A program made the translations under genes and the position numbers. Source: Bacteroidales bacterium (GTDB lineage: Bacteria; Bacteroidota; Bacteroidia; Bacteroidales; UBA932). From it: 64,000 nt of DNA. The DNA is taken from assembly GCA_017548985.1 (NCBI GenBank), contig JAFYYW010000025.1, forward strand, positions 18,193 through 82,192. Reading direction: 5' to 3'. Positions 43,473 through 52,300 of the stretch are shown here, piece by piece; the stretch's first letter is position 1, and each line of letters opens with the position of its first letter. Under the pieces are notes generated by a model. That model was not told the DNA's origin. It was given only the letters and a program-made list of their open reading frames with translations, and did not search any database.

Positions 43473-45473
43473 ATGGGTAAAACACTGAAATCACTATTCT
43501 TCGCCGCTTTAGTGGCGGCGTTCTTGCCTGTTATGGGCTTTGCCGCCAAATCATCTTGGACACTCTCCTCTCCGGACGGAAAGATCAAGACTGAGATAAA
43601 AGCAAATGGAAAGGTCTCATATTCAATCACTTTTAGGGGAAAGACCATCCTCAAGCCATCAGTAATAGCGATGAATCTTGACAACGGGACGGTTTTTGGG
43701 GAAGACAAAGTCAAGAATGTCCAGACCGGCAAGGTAGTCGAGAGCATCCCTGCCATCGCTTACAAGAAATCGGTAGTGGACAATGTTTACAATTCTTTGA
43801 CTCTTAACTTTAAAGACTACTCCATTGAGTTCCGGGCCTTCGATAACGCCGTTGCCTACAGGTTCATATCCACCGCGAAGAGAGGCAAGTTCAAGGTCAA
43901 ATCAGAGCAGGTGGAACTCAATTTTCCCGAGGATTGGATGAGTTGGGTGCCCTTCGTCAACACAACTAAAATCGAGAGCTTTGAGACCCAGTTCGGAAAC
44001 TCTTTCGAGAATTATTATGAGCACATAAACTTATCAGCCTGGGATCCCAAGCATCTGGCTTTCCTGCCGGTGGTCGTGGACGCCTCCAACGGAGTGAAGG
44101 TCCTTATCACCGAGTCTGACCTGAGGGACTATCCTGGACTCTATCTTGACGGCCAGGGCAACAAGACCCTGAAAGGCGTCAATGCCCCGGTGCCCGACAA
44201 GATCGAGATAGGTGGCCATAACAATCTTCAGGGCGTTGTCAAATCCCGCAAGAATTACATCGCGTCAGCCGAAGCTGGACGAAGCTTCCCCTGGAGAATA
44301 ATCGGCGTGTTCGAGGATGAGAAAAACCTCGTGAACTCCGACCTTACCTGGCTTCTCGGCGAACCCGCCGACCAGGAAACCGACTGGAGCTGGATCAAGC
44401 CCGGCAAGGTGGCCTGGGACTGGTGGAACGACTGGAATATCTACGGTGTGGATTTCGAGTCCGGTGTCAACAACGAGACTTACAAATACTACATCGACTT
44501 CGCCTCAAAGCATGGCATCGAGTATGTCATCCTCGATGAGGGCTGGGCGGTCAACAAGAAGACCGACCTCTTCCAGATAGTTCCCGAGATCGATCTCAAG
44601 GAACTCATCTCCTACGCCACATCCAAGAATGTCAGCTTGATCCTCTGGGCGGGCTACAAGGCCGTCGATAAAGACATCGAGGGTGTCTTCAAGCACTATT
44701 CGAAGATGGGCATCAAGGGCTTTAAGGTTGATTTCATGGACCGTGACGACCAGCTGGTCATGCAATTCTATGAGAATGTGGCCAAGACTGCCGCCAAGTA
44801 TCACATGCTCATCGACTTCCACGGAGCTTTCAAGCCTTCAGGACTTGAGAGGACATATCCCAACATCATCAACTACGAGGGTGTGGCCGGTCTGGAGCAG
44901 ATGAAATGGGGCGCCAAGGAATATGACCAGGTGACTTATGACGTGATCATCCCGTTCGTCAGGATGGCTGCCGGAAGGATGGATTACACCCAGGGAGCCA
45001 TGATCAACGCCACAAAGGGATATGCCTATCCTTACAACTCCATGCCGATGAGCCAGGGTACACGCTGCCGACAGCTTGCGGAATACGCCATCTTCGAGGC
45101 TCCTCTGACGATGCTCTGTGACTCTCCCTCGAATTATATGGCCGAGCCTGAGTGCACTGACTTCATAGCCGCTTTCCCCACGACCTGGGACGAGACCGTT
45201 CCCGTCTGCGGCAAGATCGGTGAATATGTGGCCATAGCCCGCAGAAAGGGAAATGACTGGTATGTCGGAGCCCTTACCGGATGGGATGCCCGTGACCTTG
45301 TCCTCGACCTCGGTTTCATCGGAAGCGGTAAAATGACCGTATTCCAGGATGGAGTCAATGCCCACAGGGCCGCCCGGGACTATAAGAAAGTGAATATGAA
45401 CCTGCCTGTCGACGGCAAGGTCCACATCCACATGGCTCCTGGTGGAGGTTGGGTCGCCAAGATATCGAAATAG
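43473..45473 (+). CDS. GH97 family glycosidase, retaining (alpha-galactosidase-like) subtype
   Basis: The 666-residue protein has a signal peptide (to about residue 25). The N-terminal beta-sandwich includes SWTLSSPDGKIKTEIKANGK. The TIM barrel contains WDWWNDWNIYGVDFE, YVILDEGWA, IKGFKVDFMDRDDQLVMQFY and NYEGVAGLEQMKWG, and a beta-sandwich closes the protein. GH97 has inverting alpha-glucosidases (SusB type, no nucleophile Asp) and retaining alpha-galactosidases with an Asp nucleophile at the barrel position seen here in KVDF. The sequence therefore indicates the retaining subtype. It is calcium-dependent and periplasmic. It is followed 18 bp later by a phosphodiesterase-fold gene. Confidence 0.92.
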   Translation: MGKTLKSLFFAALVAAFLPVMGFAAKSSWTLSSPDGKIKTEIKANGKVSYSITFRGKTILKPSVIAMNLDNGTVFGEDKVKNVQTGKVVESIPAIAYKKSVVDNVYNSLTLNFKDYSIEFRAFDNAVAYRFISTAKRGKFKVKSEQVELNFPEDWMSWVPFVNTTKIESFETQFGNSFENYYEHINLSAWDPKHLAFLPVVVDASNGVKVLITESDLRDYPGLYLDGQGNKTLKGVNAPVPDKIEIGGHNNLQGVVKSRKNYIASAEAGRSFPWRIIGVFEDEKNLVNSDLTWLLGEPADQETDWSWIKPGKVAWDWWNDWNIYGVDFESGVNNETYKYYIDFASKHGIEYVILDEGWAVNKKTDLFQIVPEIDLKELISYATSKNVSLILWAGYKAVDKDIEGVFKHYSKMGIKGFKVDFMDRDDQLVMQFYENVAKTAAKYHMLIDFHGAFKPSGLERTYPNIINYEGVAGLEQMKWGAKEYDQVTYDVIIPFVRMAAGRMDYTQGAMINATKGYAYPYNSMPMSQGTRCRQLAEYAIFEAPLTMLCDSPSNYMAEPECTDFIAAFPTTWDETVPVCGKIGEYVAIARRKGNDWYVGALTGWDARDLVLDLGFIGSGKMTVFQDGVNAHRAARDYKKVNMNLPVDGKVHIHMAPGGGWVAKISK

Positions 45474-45491
45474 CATCAGAACCTTTTGGTT

Positions 45492-46358
45492 ATGAGAAAG
45501 TTATTTATGTTAATTATCTCCGCCGCGGCGCTGGTTCTTTCCGGCGCTGCCGCTGGGGCCAAGACAGAGGATCTCAGCGTCATGTCCTTCAACATAAACG
45601 GACAGGAGAAGGACGAGGCCGGGGATTTCAGCTGGGAAGCCCGCAAGAAAGGCTGCCTGAAAGCGATAAAGAAGTACGATCCCGATGTTTTGTTCCTCCA
45701 GGAGGCCTACGCTTATCATAAGGCAGACCTGATGAAAGAGCTGAAAAAGCACATGTTGGTGGACCGGAGCTCCAAACCAGGACAGGTGGATCAGGATATC
45801 ACCTTCAACGAGAACCCTATCATGTTCAGGGCGGACAAGTTCGAGCTTCTGGACTACGGTTCTTTCTGGCTTAACGAGAAACAGGAAGCGGACACCCCGG
45901 GATGGGACGCCACTTCAGCTCGGAACACCAATTGGGTCAAACTACGTTACAAGAAATCAGGAGTGATCTTCTTCTGCTTCAACACCCAGTTCTCAGAAGG
46001 AGAGGCGGCCGGAAAAGGCAGCGCCGCCCTTATGGTTGACAAGATCAAGGAAATAGCCGGTGATGACGCTGTGGTATTTGTCGGGGGCGACTTCCAGATG
46101 TCCTCTTCTGACAGGATCCTGACCCCTCTGGTCTCTTATGCCAAAGACGCCAATTTCGCTTTGAAGAAGCCGGACATCAAAGCTACATTTAATGGCTTTG
46201 GTAATCCCGGAGACGCTGTGCGCTGGCCGGATCACATCCTGTTCCGCAACGCGAAGGTTGAGGAATACGAGGTCGCAGACAGCAAGTATGGTCCGAAATT
46301 CATTTCTGACCATTATCCCGTATACGCCGAGTTCGAGATTCCTATCCCGAAAGTTTAG
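45492..46358 (+). CDS. Endonuclease/exonuclease/phosphatase-fold protein with altered catalytic motifs
   Basis: The product has 288 residues from the ATG at 45492 (the TTG at 45486 is less likely) with a signal peptide (to about residue 23). EEP fold motifs are DLSVMSFNING, DVLFLQEAY, FNTQFSEGE, GGDFQMSSSD, WPDHILF and SDHYPVYAEF. Compared with active members, the usual NTHxD histidine is Gln (FNTQF) and the GDxN asparagine is Gln (GDFQ), while the glutamate and the terminal SDH are kept. Activity may be reduced or altered. It is probably co-transcribed with GH97. Confidence 0.82.
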   Translation: MRKLFMLIISAAALVLSGAAAGAKTEDLSVMSFNINGQEKDEAGDFSWEARKKGCLKAIKKYDPDVLFLQEAYAYHKADLMKELKKHMLVDRSSKPGQVDQDITFNENPIMFRADKFELLDYGSFWLNEKQEADTPGWDATSARNTNWVKLRYKKSGVIFFCFNTQFSEGEAAGKGSAALMVDKIKEIAGDDAVVFVGGDFQMSSSDRILTPLVSYAKDANFALKKPDIKATFNGFGNPGDAVRWPDHILFRNAKVEEYEVADSKYGPKFISDHYPVYAEFEIPIPKV

Positions 46359-46366
46359 TAGAATTA

Positions 46367-48187
46367 TTATCTGGTGATCGGAAGCGTCTTCTGCCGGAGC
46401 CATGTGGCGATTTCCGACGGAAGGCGTGGCGAGAGGGTGCGGAACACTCTCTCGTTATAGTCATTGAGCCACTTTATCTCCTCTTCATCAAGCAGTTCCG
46501 TCAGCAAGACAGAGGTGTCGAAATGACACAAGGTCAAAGGTTCGAAACGAAGCCAACGGCCGAAATCATTCTCTCCCGCGTCAACACAAAGAAGGACGTT
46601 CTCATGCCTTACCCCATGGCGGCCTTCCCGGTATATTCCGGGTTCGTCGGTAGTGACCATTCCGGGCAGAATCGCCTGACGGTTAAAGTTCTGGCGTATG
46701 TCCTGCGGGCCCTCATGGACATTGAGGTAGAACCCTACCCCATGACCTGTCCCATGACCGAAATTCCTCTTTGAGTTCCACAGCGGGGCCCTGGCCATCA
46801 CATCGATCTGGCACCCTGCGGTACCTTTAGGGAACACTATCTTGGAAAGGGCCACATGACCTTTCAGCACGAGGGTATAATCCTCCTTCTCAAGTTGGGA
46901 GCATGGGCCTAGAGGGACTGTCCTGGTTATGTCGGTAGTGCCGAAAAGGTACTGGCCACCAGAGTCGCAGAGATATAATCCATTGGCATACAGTTCCGCT
47001 GAACCATTCTCAGGAGTGACATAGTGTGGCAGGGCCGCGTTTGGGCCATAGGCTGATATCGTCTCGAAACTCTCTCCACGGAAACCTTCTATCTGGGAAC
47101 GGAACTCATGTAGCTTTGCCGAGCACTCATATTCATTCAGAGGCTCACCAGCCTCGATCATCGTCTCAAGCCAGTAGAGGAAACGCTCCATGGCCAGGCC
47201 GTCTTCCAGATGAGCCTCGCGTAAGCCGGCGATCTCAACTTCGTTTTTGACCGATTTCCGGAGAGCGACAGGTGACTTGCCCGTCACCACGTTGTCCTGC
47301 AACGAGTTCTCTTTCAGGATGCCGTAAAGATCGTAATTCAGGGAGGCGGGGTCGATGAATATCTTCTTGATATAATCGTCATCAATCATTCCGGCCAGAG
47401 CCATCCCGATATCGGAATAATCCTGGATATTCACCCCACTGGCGGTCAGCTCATAGAAACTGTCTTCCGTCTCATTGTCGTCCTCGGGAACAGGTCCTTT
47501 CCGGACAAACCATTGCGTGGTGTCAGATGTCACCAAAAGGTAAGACATCACGACCGGGTTGTACGCCACATCCTGGCCGCGGACGTTAAGCATCCATGCT
47601 ATCTCATCCAGAGCTGTAAGCAGGATGGCATCGCATCCATTGTCTTTCAGCCACTTCCGTATCCAAACAATCTTCTGTTTACGTGACCATCCGACAGTCT
47701 CGGCTCCGAGAGTGATAATAGGACTCTGAGGATATCCGGGCCTGTCTGTCCAGAAATTGGACAACAAGTCCGGAACATTCGCTATCGCCGTCCTGTCTTT
47801 GCCGACGGTGTCCCTTATCTCTATCACCTCAGTGGCGCTGATTCCAAGACCGTCAACAGCTATTACAACCTCATCGTATCCGGCGAATTGAATCTTGAGC
47901 CACTCAGGAATAAGAACCTGATCCTGGACCCTTGTCTTGTGAAGCTCGATTCCTGTGCCTTGAAGCTGTCTCTCGGCCTGAATGAAATAGCGGGTGTCCG
48001 TCCAGAGTCCGGCATGGTCCTCCGTAATGACAAGCTCACCTTCCCCGGTGTAGCCGGAAACCCATTCAATCTGGTGCCATCTTGGCGCCGAATATTCGCT
48101 GACATGAGGATCCGTCCCGGTCAGCACGACAGCGTCCCATCCTCTGGAGCGCATCATGTCCCGGATAGCCTCGACTCGTGATCTCAT
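46367..48187 (-). CDS. Xaa-Pro aminopeptidase, M24B family
   Basis: The cytoplasmic protein has 606 residues. Two creatinase-like N-terminal domains (about 1-150 and 160-310) precede the pita-bread catalytic domain. The five metal ligands are visible in LYLCDSGGQYLFGTTDITRT (two Asp), GHGTGHGVGFYLNVHEGP (His), TTDEPGIYREG (Glu) and GVRHENVLLCV (Glu). It removes N-terminal residues preceding proline. The three-domain length is that of the PepP-like/XPNPEP1 subgroup. It is the last gene of the YtxH operon, overlapping the preceding small gene by ATGA, and converges on the EEP gene with an 8-bp gap. Confidence 0.94.
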   Translation of the reverse strand: MRSRVEAIRDMMRSRGWDAVVLTGTDPHVSEYSAPRWHQIEWVSGYTGEGELVITEDHAGLWTDTRYFIQAERQLQGTGIELHKTRVQDQVLIPEWLKIQFAGYDEVVIAVDGLGISATEVIEIRDTVGKDRTAIANVPDLLSNFWTDRPGYPQSPIITLGAETVGWSRKQKIVWIRKWLKDNGCDAILLTALDEIAWMLNVRGQDVAYNPVVMSYLLVTSDTTQWFVRKGPVPEDDNETEDSFYELTASGVNIQDYSDIGMALAGMIDDDYIKKIFIDPASLNYDLYGILKENSLQDNVVTGKSPVALRKSVKNEVEIAGLREAHLEDGLAMERFLYWLETMIEAGEPLNEYECSAKLHEFRSQIEGFRGESFETISAYGPNAALPHYVTPENGSAELYANGLYLCDSGGQYLFGTTDITRTVPLGPCSQLEKEDYTLVLKGHVALSKIVFPKGTAGCQIDVMARAPLWNSKRNFGHGTGHGVGFYLNVHEGPQDIRQNFNRQAILPGMVTTDEPGIYREGRHGVRHENVLLCVDAGENDFGRWLRFEPLTLCHFDTSVLLTELLDEEEIKWLNDYNERVFRTLSPRLPSEIATWLRQKTLPITR

Positions 48188-48417
48188 TTGAGAAATTTAC
48201 GTCTGATGGTACGAACCGTGGATAGAAGCAGGTGATCCACAGGAATATACGAAGAGACCGACTTCAATCCCGAAAGCAACAGGTTGCCCGGGGAATATGA
48301 CTGCTTCATGTCGGTGAAAGAATGGCGCACATCCTTGCCCTTGCTGCCGATGTTTTTCTTGACCTGCTTCTGGGCTGTTTCCAGCTGGTCCATGGACTTG
48401 ATATCTGTGTATTTCAT
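48184..48417 (-). CDS. Small basic protein of the YtxH operon, unknown function
   Basis: The 77-residue, lysine-rich protein has no signal peptide. It contains a moderately hydrophobic stretch (LLLSGLKSVSSYIPVDHLLL) and a basic tail. I do not recognise a named domain. Genes of this size often follow YtxH and holin-like genes in Bacteroidota. Its stop overlaps the aminopeptidase start and it lies 9 bp after the holin-like gene, so membership of the operon is firm even though the function is not. Confidence 0.65.
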   Translation of the reverse strand: MKYTDIKSMDQLETAQKQVKKNIGSKGKDVRHSFTDMKQSYSPGNLLLSGLKSVSSYIPVDHLLLSTVRTIRRKFLK

Positions 48418-48426
48418 GGCCTTGGA

Positions 48427-48777
48427 CTATTTGTCTTCCTCAAAGAAGAGATTCACGAAAAGCGGCACGAAAGTGTTCCTGAAGAGCTTTTTCCTAAGAA
48501 GGAACAGAACACCTAGCACAATGAAGAAAAAGCCGGCTATGATCGCGGCACCTCCGGCATAACTGCCGATCAGCTCACCGATCCACATGACTCCGCCAAA
48601 AGCTATGGCTATAAGTATCACGGACACGACGAACAGAACCAGCAGGATATAAAGGAGCTTGCTTAATGTCACGGACAGACCCTTGACAGCCCCCAATTTC
48701 AACTCGGCGATCCGAAGGTCTATGTATTCGGAAGCCTTCTCTCCGAGTTCCTCGACCGGTTTTGTGAACTCGCTCAT
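48427..48777 (-). CDS. Holin-X-like (phage holin superfamily 3_6) small membrane protein
   Basis: The 116-residue protein has an amphipathic N-terminus (SEYIDLRIAELKLGAVKG) and two close transmembrane helices (about 40-66 and 75-95). This is the pattern of the Phage_holin_3_6/Holin-X family, which is mostly chromosomal. Despite the name there is no phage context. It is likely a membrane-associated stress or envelope protein acting with the YtxH protein encoded 3 bp upstream. Confidence 0.8.
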   Translation of the reverse strand: MSEFTKPVEELGEKASEYIDLRIAELKLGAVKGLSVTLSKLLYILLVLFVVSVILIAIAFGGVMWIGELIGSYAGGAAIIAGFFFIVLGVLFLLRKKLFRNTFVPLFVNLFFEEDK

Positions 48778-48780
48778 GAC

Positions 48781-49188
48781 CTAAGCGTCTTCAGCGTTCC
48801 AGTGGTCCTCCGTATCATCAGGATCCTTGGATAAGGCCTTCTCAAGTTTATCCAGCTGGGCGAGGATTTTCAAGCGGGCCTCCTCTTTGAGTTCTGAGGC
48901 TTGGTCGGCCAGGGTGGCCTTAAGGTCCTTGAGATCCCTACGGGCTAGCCTTGCCCTCGCGCGAAGCCTGGTAGTGGCGCTCTCCGCACCTTCCTTGATA
49001 TCTTCAAAAGACTCCTTGGCCCTGTCAAGACCATCGTCGGCGGCATCCATAAACTCGTCCCAACCCTCTGCGGCCGCGACTTTCACCTTGCGGCGTGTCT
49101 CCTCACCTTTTTCCGGAGCGAACAACAATCCCAGGGTCAACCCGGCGGCCGCCCCGGCTATCAAAGCGAAAAATGAATCACCCTTCAT
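48781..49188 (-). CDS. YtxH domain protein
   Basis: The 135-residue protein has one N-terminal transmembrane helix (ALIAGAAAGLTLGLLFAPEK), the YtxH signature GLLFAPEKGEETRRKV, then a long amphipathic helix (about 40-120) rich in Ala, Lys and Asp/Glu. YtxH proteins are general-stress proteins of unclear mechanism, anchored to the membrane with a cytoplasmic helical tail. It is the first gene of a four-gene operon with a consensus promoter embedded in a palindrome. Confidence 0.85.
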   Translation of the reverse strand: MKGDSFFALIAGAAAGLTLGLLFAPEKGEETRRKVKVAAAEGWDEFMDAADDGLDRAKESFEDIKEGAESATTRLRARARLARRDLKDLKATLADQASELKEEARLKILAQLDKLEKALSKDPDDTEDHWNAEDA

Positions 49189-49207
49189 AACTATGAATGT
49201 TTAATGT

Positions 49208-49239
49208 TTTGGTATTTACAAATATAGCAAAATACCAAA
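49208..49239. repeat. Perfect inverted repeat enclosing the YtxH operon promoter -7 element
   Basis: TTTGGTATTT (49208-49217) pairs exactly with AAATACCAAA (49230-49239), separated by 12 nt that contain the -7 element. Its position over the transcription start makes it a candidate operator for a dimeric regulator. It has no T run, so terminator function is unlikely. Confidence 0.65.
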
Positions 49240-49251
49240 TAACAGGCCAAA
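49219..49251 (-). promoter_or_regulatory. Promoter of the YtxH-holin-like-aminopeptidase operon
   Basis: On the minus strand, -33 TTTG (49248-49251), a 21-nt spacer and -7 TATATTTG (49219-49226) match the Bacteroidota consensus. The predicted leader is about 23 nt. Confidence 0.75.
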
Positions 49252-49283
49252 GCCGATGTTGATAACTTTTTATCAGACCTTGC

Positions 49284-49314
49284 TTTGAACGGTATGTCAT
49301 TTTGGGTATATTTG
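49284..49314 (+). promoter_or_regulatory. Promoter of dnaE
   Basis: -33 TTTG (49284-49287), a 19-nt spacer and -7 TATATTTG (49307-49314) match consensus. The start site near 49321 excludes the in-frame TTG at 49302 and supports the ATG at 49335. Confidence 0.78.
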
Positions 49315-49334
49315 TAAGAAAGATTTTCGCCGCG

Positions 49335-52300
49335 ATGTCCTTTGTCCATCTTCACGTCCATACCCAATATTCCATCCTCGACGGATTCTCGTCGATAGCG
49401 ACTTTGTTTGACCGGGCCGAGGCCATGGGCATGCCCGCCCTGGCCATCACTGACCACGGCAACATGTACGGCGTCAAGGAGTTCTTCAAATTCGCGGACA
49501 AGCACAGGGATAAGGAGACGAAAGAATACAAGGTCAAGCCTATCGTCGGCTGCGAAGTCTATGTCACAAGGCATTACGACCCGAAAATAAAGGATACGGA
49601 GCACCGCTCCTATTACCACCTCATCCTTCTCGCCAAGAATATCCAAGGTTACAAGAACCTCTCGAATATAGTCTCCCTGGGTCATATCGAGGGCCTCTAT
49701 TACGGAAAACCAAGGGTCAGCCACGAGATTGTCGAGAAATACCATGAAGGTTTGATCTGCTGCTCGGCGTGCCTTGCGGGAGAGATTCCAAAAGACATAG
49801 TCTCAGGCAACATGGATGCCGCCCGGAAAGCCATCGCTTGGCACAAGAAGGTCTTCGGGGAGGATTACTATCTCGAAGTCATGTTGCATAAGACGGAAGT
49901 GCCCGGGTTGTCACTGGAAGTATTTGAGCAGCAGCAAATAAGCAACGCCGGAATTTTTAAGTTGGCGGAAGAGATGGGGGTTAAGGTCGTGGCTACCAAC
50001 GATGTCCATTTCGTGGACAAGGAGGACGGTCCCGCTCATGACCACTTGATTTGCCTCAACACCGGAAAGAAGATATTCGAGGAGCCTCGTCTTCATTACA
50101 CCCAGCAGGAATACCTCAAGAGCGAAGAGGAGATAAAGGCCTTGTTCCCGGACCATCCTGAGGTGTTGGCCAATACTCTTGAGGTCGCCGGCAAAGTCGA
50201 GGTCTACAGCATCGACCGTGACAACGTCCTTCCGAAATATAACATCGACCCGGACTTTCTTTCCGACATAGACTCATATCTCGAGAAATATAAAGAAGTC
50301 ATCGATGCCGGCAGGAACGACAAGAAGGGCAATTACAGGGGCGATGAGTTCTGCCGCTCCGTGGCCTACTTATGCCATCTGACTTATCTTGGCGCCAAGA
50401 GACGCTATGGAGAGACGCTTACCGAAGAGCAGAAGGAAAGGCTTGATTTCGAGTTGAAGACGGTTTGCCGCATGGGCTTCCCGGACTATTTCCTGATTGT
50501 CCAGGATTATATCGCGGCATGCCGAAAAGGTGGTAGCCTGGTAGGCCCGGGCCGAGGATCAGCGGCCGGATCGGCCGTCGCTTACTGCTTGGGTATCACC
50601 AACTTGGATCCCATAAAGTATCAACTCCTGTTTGAGCGTTTTCTCAATCCGGACCGAATATCAATGCCGGATATTGACGTGGATTTCGAGGATCTCATGC
50701 TGGCGCACAAATATGTTGATGACACCTATGGTAAGGACCATGTCTCAAGAGTCATCACCTTTGGTACCATGCAGGCTAAAGGGGCCATCAAGGATGTCGC
50801 CAGGGTTCGTGACCTGCCCTTGGACGAGTCCAACCGTCTGTCCGGACTGGTACCCGACCGTCTCAGCGAAAAGGTGGAAAAGGAATATCCCTTCAACCCC
50901 AAACTGGACGAGTTGAAGCCGGGATTCAAGTCCTTTGAGAGGGACGGGAAGATGTTCCAGAAGGGAATGGAGGATACCGATGTAAAGATCACACTCAAGA
51001 ATTGCTATCGGCTTGTCCCGGAATTCAAAGACCTTCTCGCAAATGGTTCTGACCAGGTCAAGGAAGTTCTGCGATATGCCCTTAAGCTTGAGGGTTGTAT
51101 CAGGCAGGTCGGCATGCACGCGTGCGCCACTATCATCGGACGAGGCAGGCTTACGGACTATATTCCGATTTGCCTGTCCCAGGATAAGGAAACAGGGGAA
51201 TGGGTTTGGACCAGCCAGTATGACGGCCATTATATTGAGGATGTTGGAATGCTCAAGATGGACTTCCTCGGCCTCAACACTTTGACGATCATTCACAAGT
51301 GTCTTGACAATATAAAGCTTCGTTTCGGTGAGGATATTGACATAGAGGCGATAGACATAAACGACGCGCTCACATATGAGCTATACAGCCGGGGCGACAC
51401 TGACAGCGTGTTCCAGTTTGAATCTCCTGGCATGAAGAGCAATCTCCAAAGGCTTCATCCGGAGCGCTTTGAGGATCTCATCGCTATGAACGCCCTTTAC
51501 AGACCGGGCCCAATGGACTATATTCCTAATTTCATCGACAGGAAACTCGGAATCGAGACCATCGAGTACGATCTTCCGGAGATGGAAGAGTATCTCAAGG
51601 ACACCTACGGGGTCACGGTCTATCAGGAGCAAGTCATGCTTCTCTCCCAGAAACTCGCCGGCTTCACCAAAGGTGAGGCGGACAAGCTCCGTAAGGCGAT
51701 GGGTAAGAAGCAGATAGCTATCCTGAACGAGCTTAAGGACAAATTCATGTCAGGTGGTATGGCGAACGGCCATCCGGAAAAGATCCTTGACAAGATATGG
51801 AAGGATTGGGAGAAGTTCGCCCAGTACGCTTTCAACAAGTCCCACGCCACCTGCTACGCCTGGGTATCATTCCAGACCGGCTGGCTGAAGTGCCACTATC
51901 CGGCCGAGTTCTTTGCCGCCAACCTTTCCTGCAATCTGGGCAACTCCGCCGAGATCAGAAAGATCCTGGACGATTGCAAGGCCCATAAGATCAGGGTGAG
52001 AAACCCCGATGTCAATGAGTCATATTCCCACTTCACGGTCAACAAGGAAGGCAATATCCGATTCGGTCTGAAGGGAATCAAAGGGTTCGGCACCAACGTC
52101 GCGGATGCCATCATCGCAGGCCGGGAAACAGGCGGCCCCTACAAGGACATCTTCGATTTCGTGGAGAGGATGGACGGAGTCCTTAATCGCAAAGCGCTTG
52201 AGTGCCTGGTATATTCCGGTGCGTTCGACTCTTTCAAGTTAAAGCGCCGCCAATTCTTCTCCCCTTGCAAGAACGGCAACTTCTTCATTGACGAACTGGC

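Noticed and set aside
43473..45473. SusB-type alpha-glucosidase
   Set aside because: The KVDF aspartate at the nucleophile position marks the retaining subtype; SusB is inverting and lacks it, and no sus cluster is adjacent.
48427..48777. Prophage remnant suggested by a holin-like protein
   Set aside because: No other phage gene is present, and the Holin-X family is commonly chromosomal next to YtxH genes.
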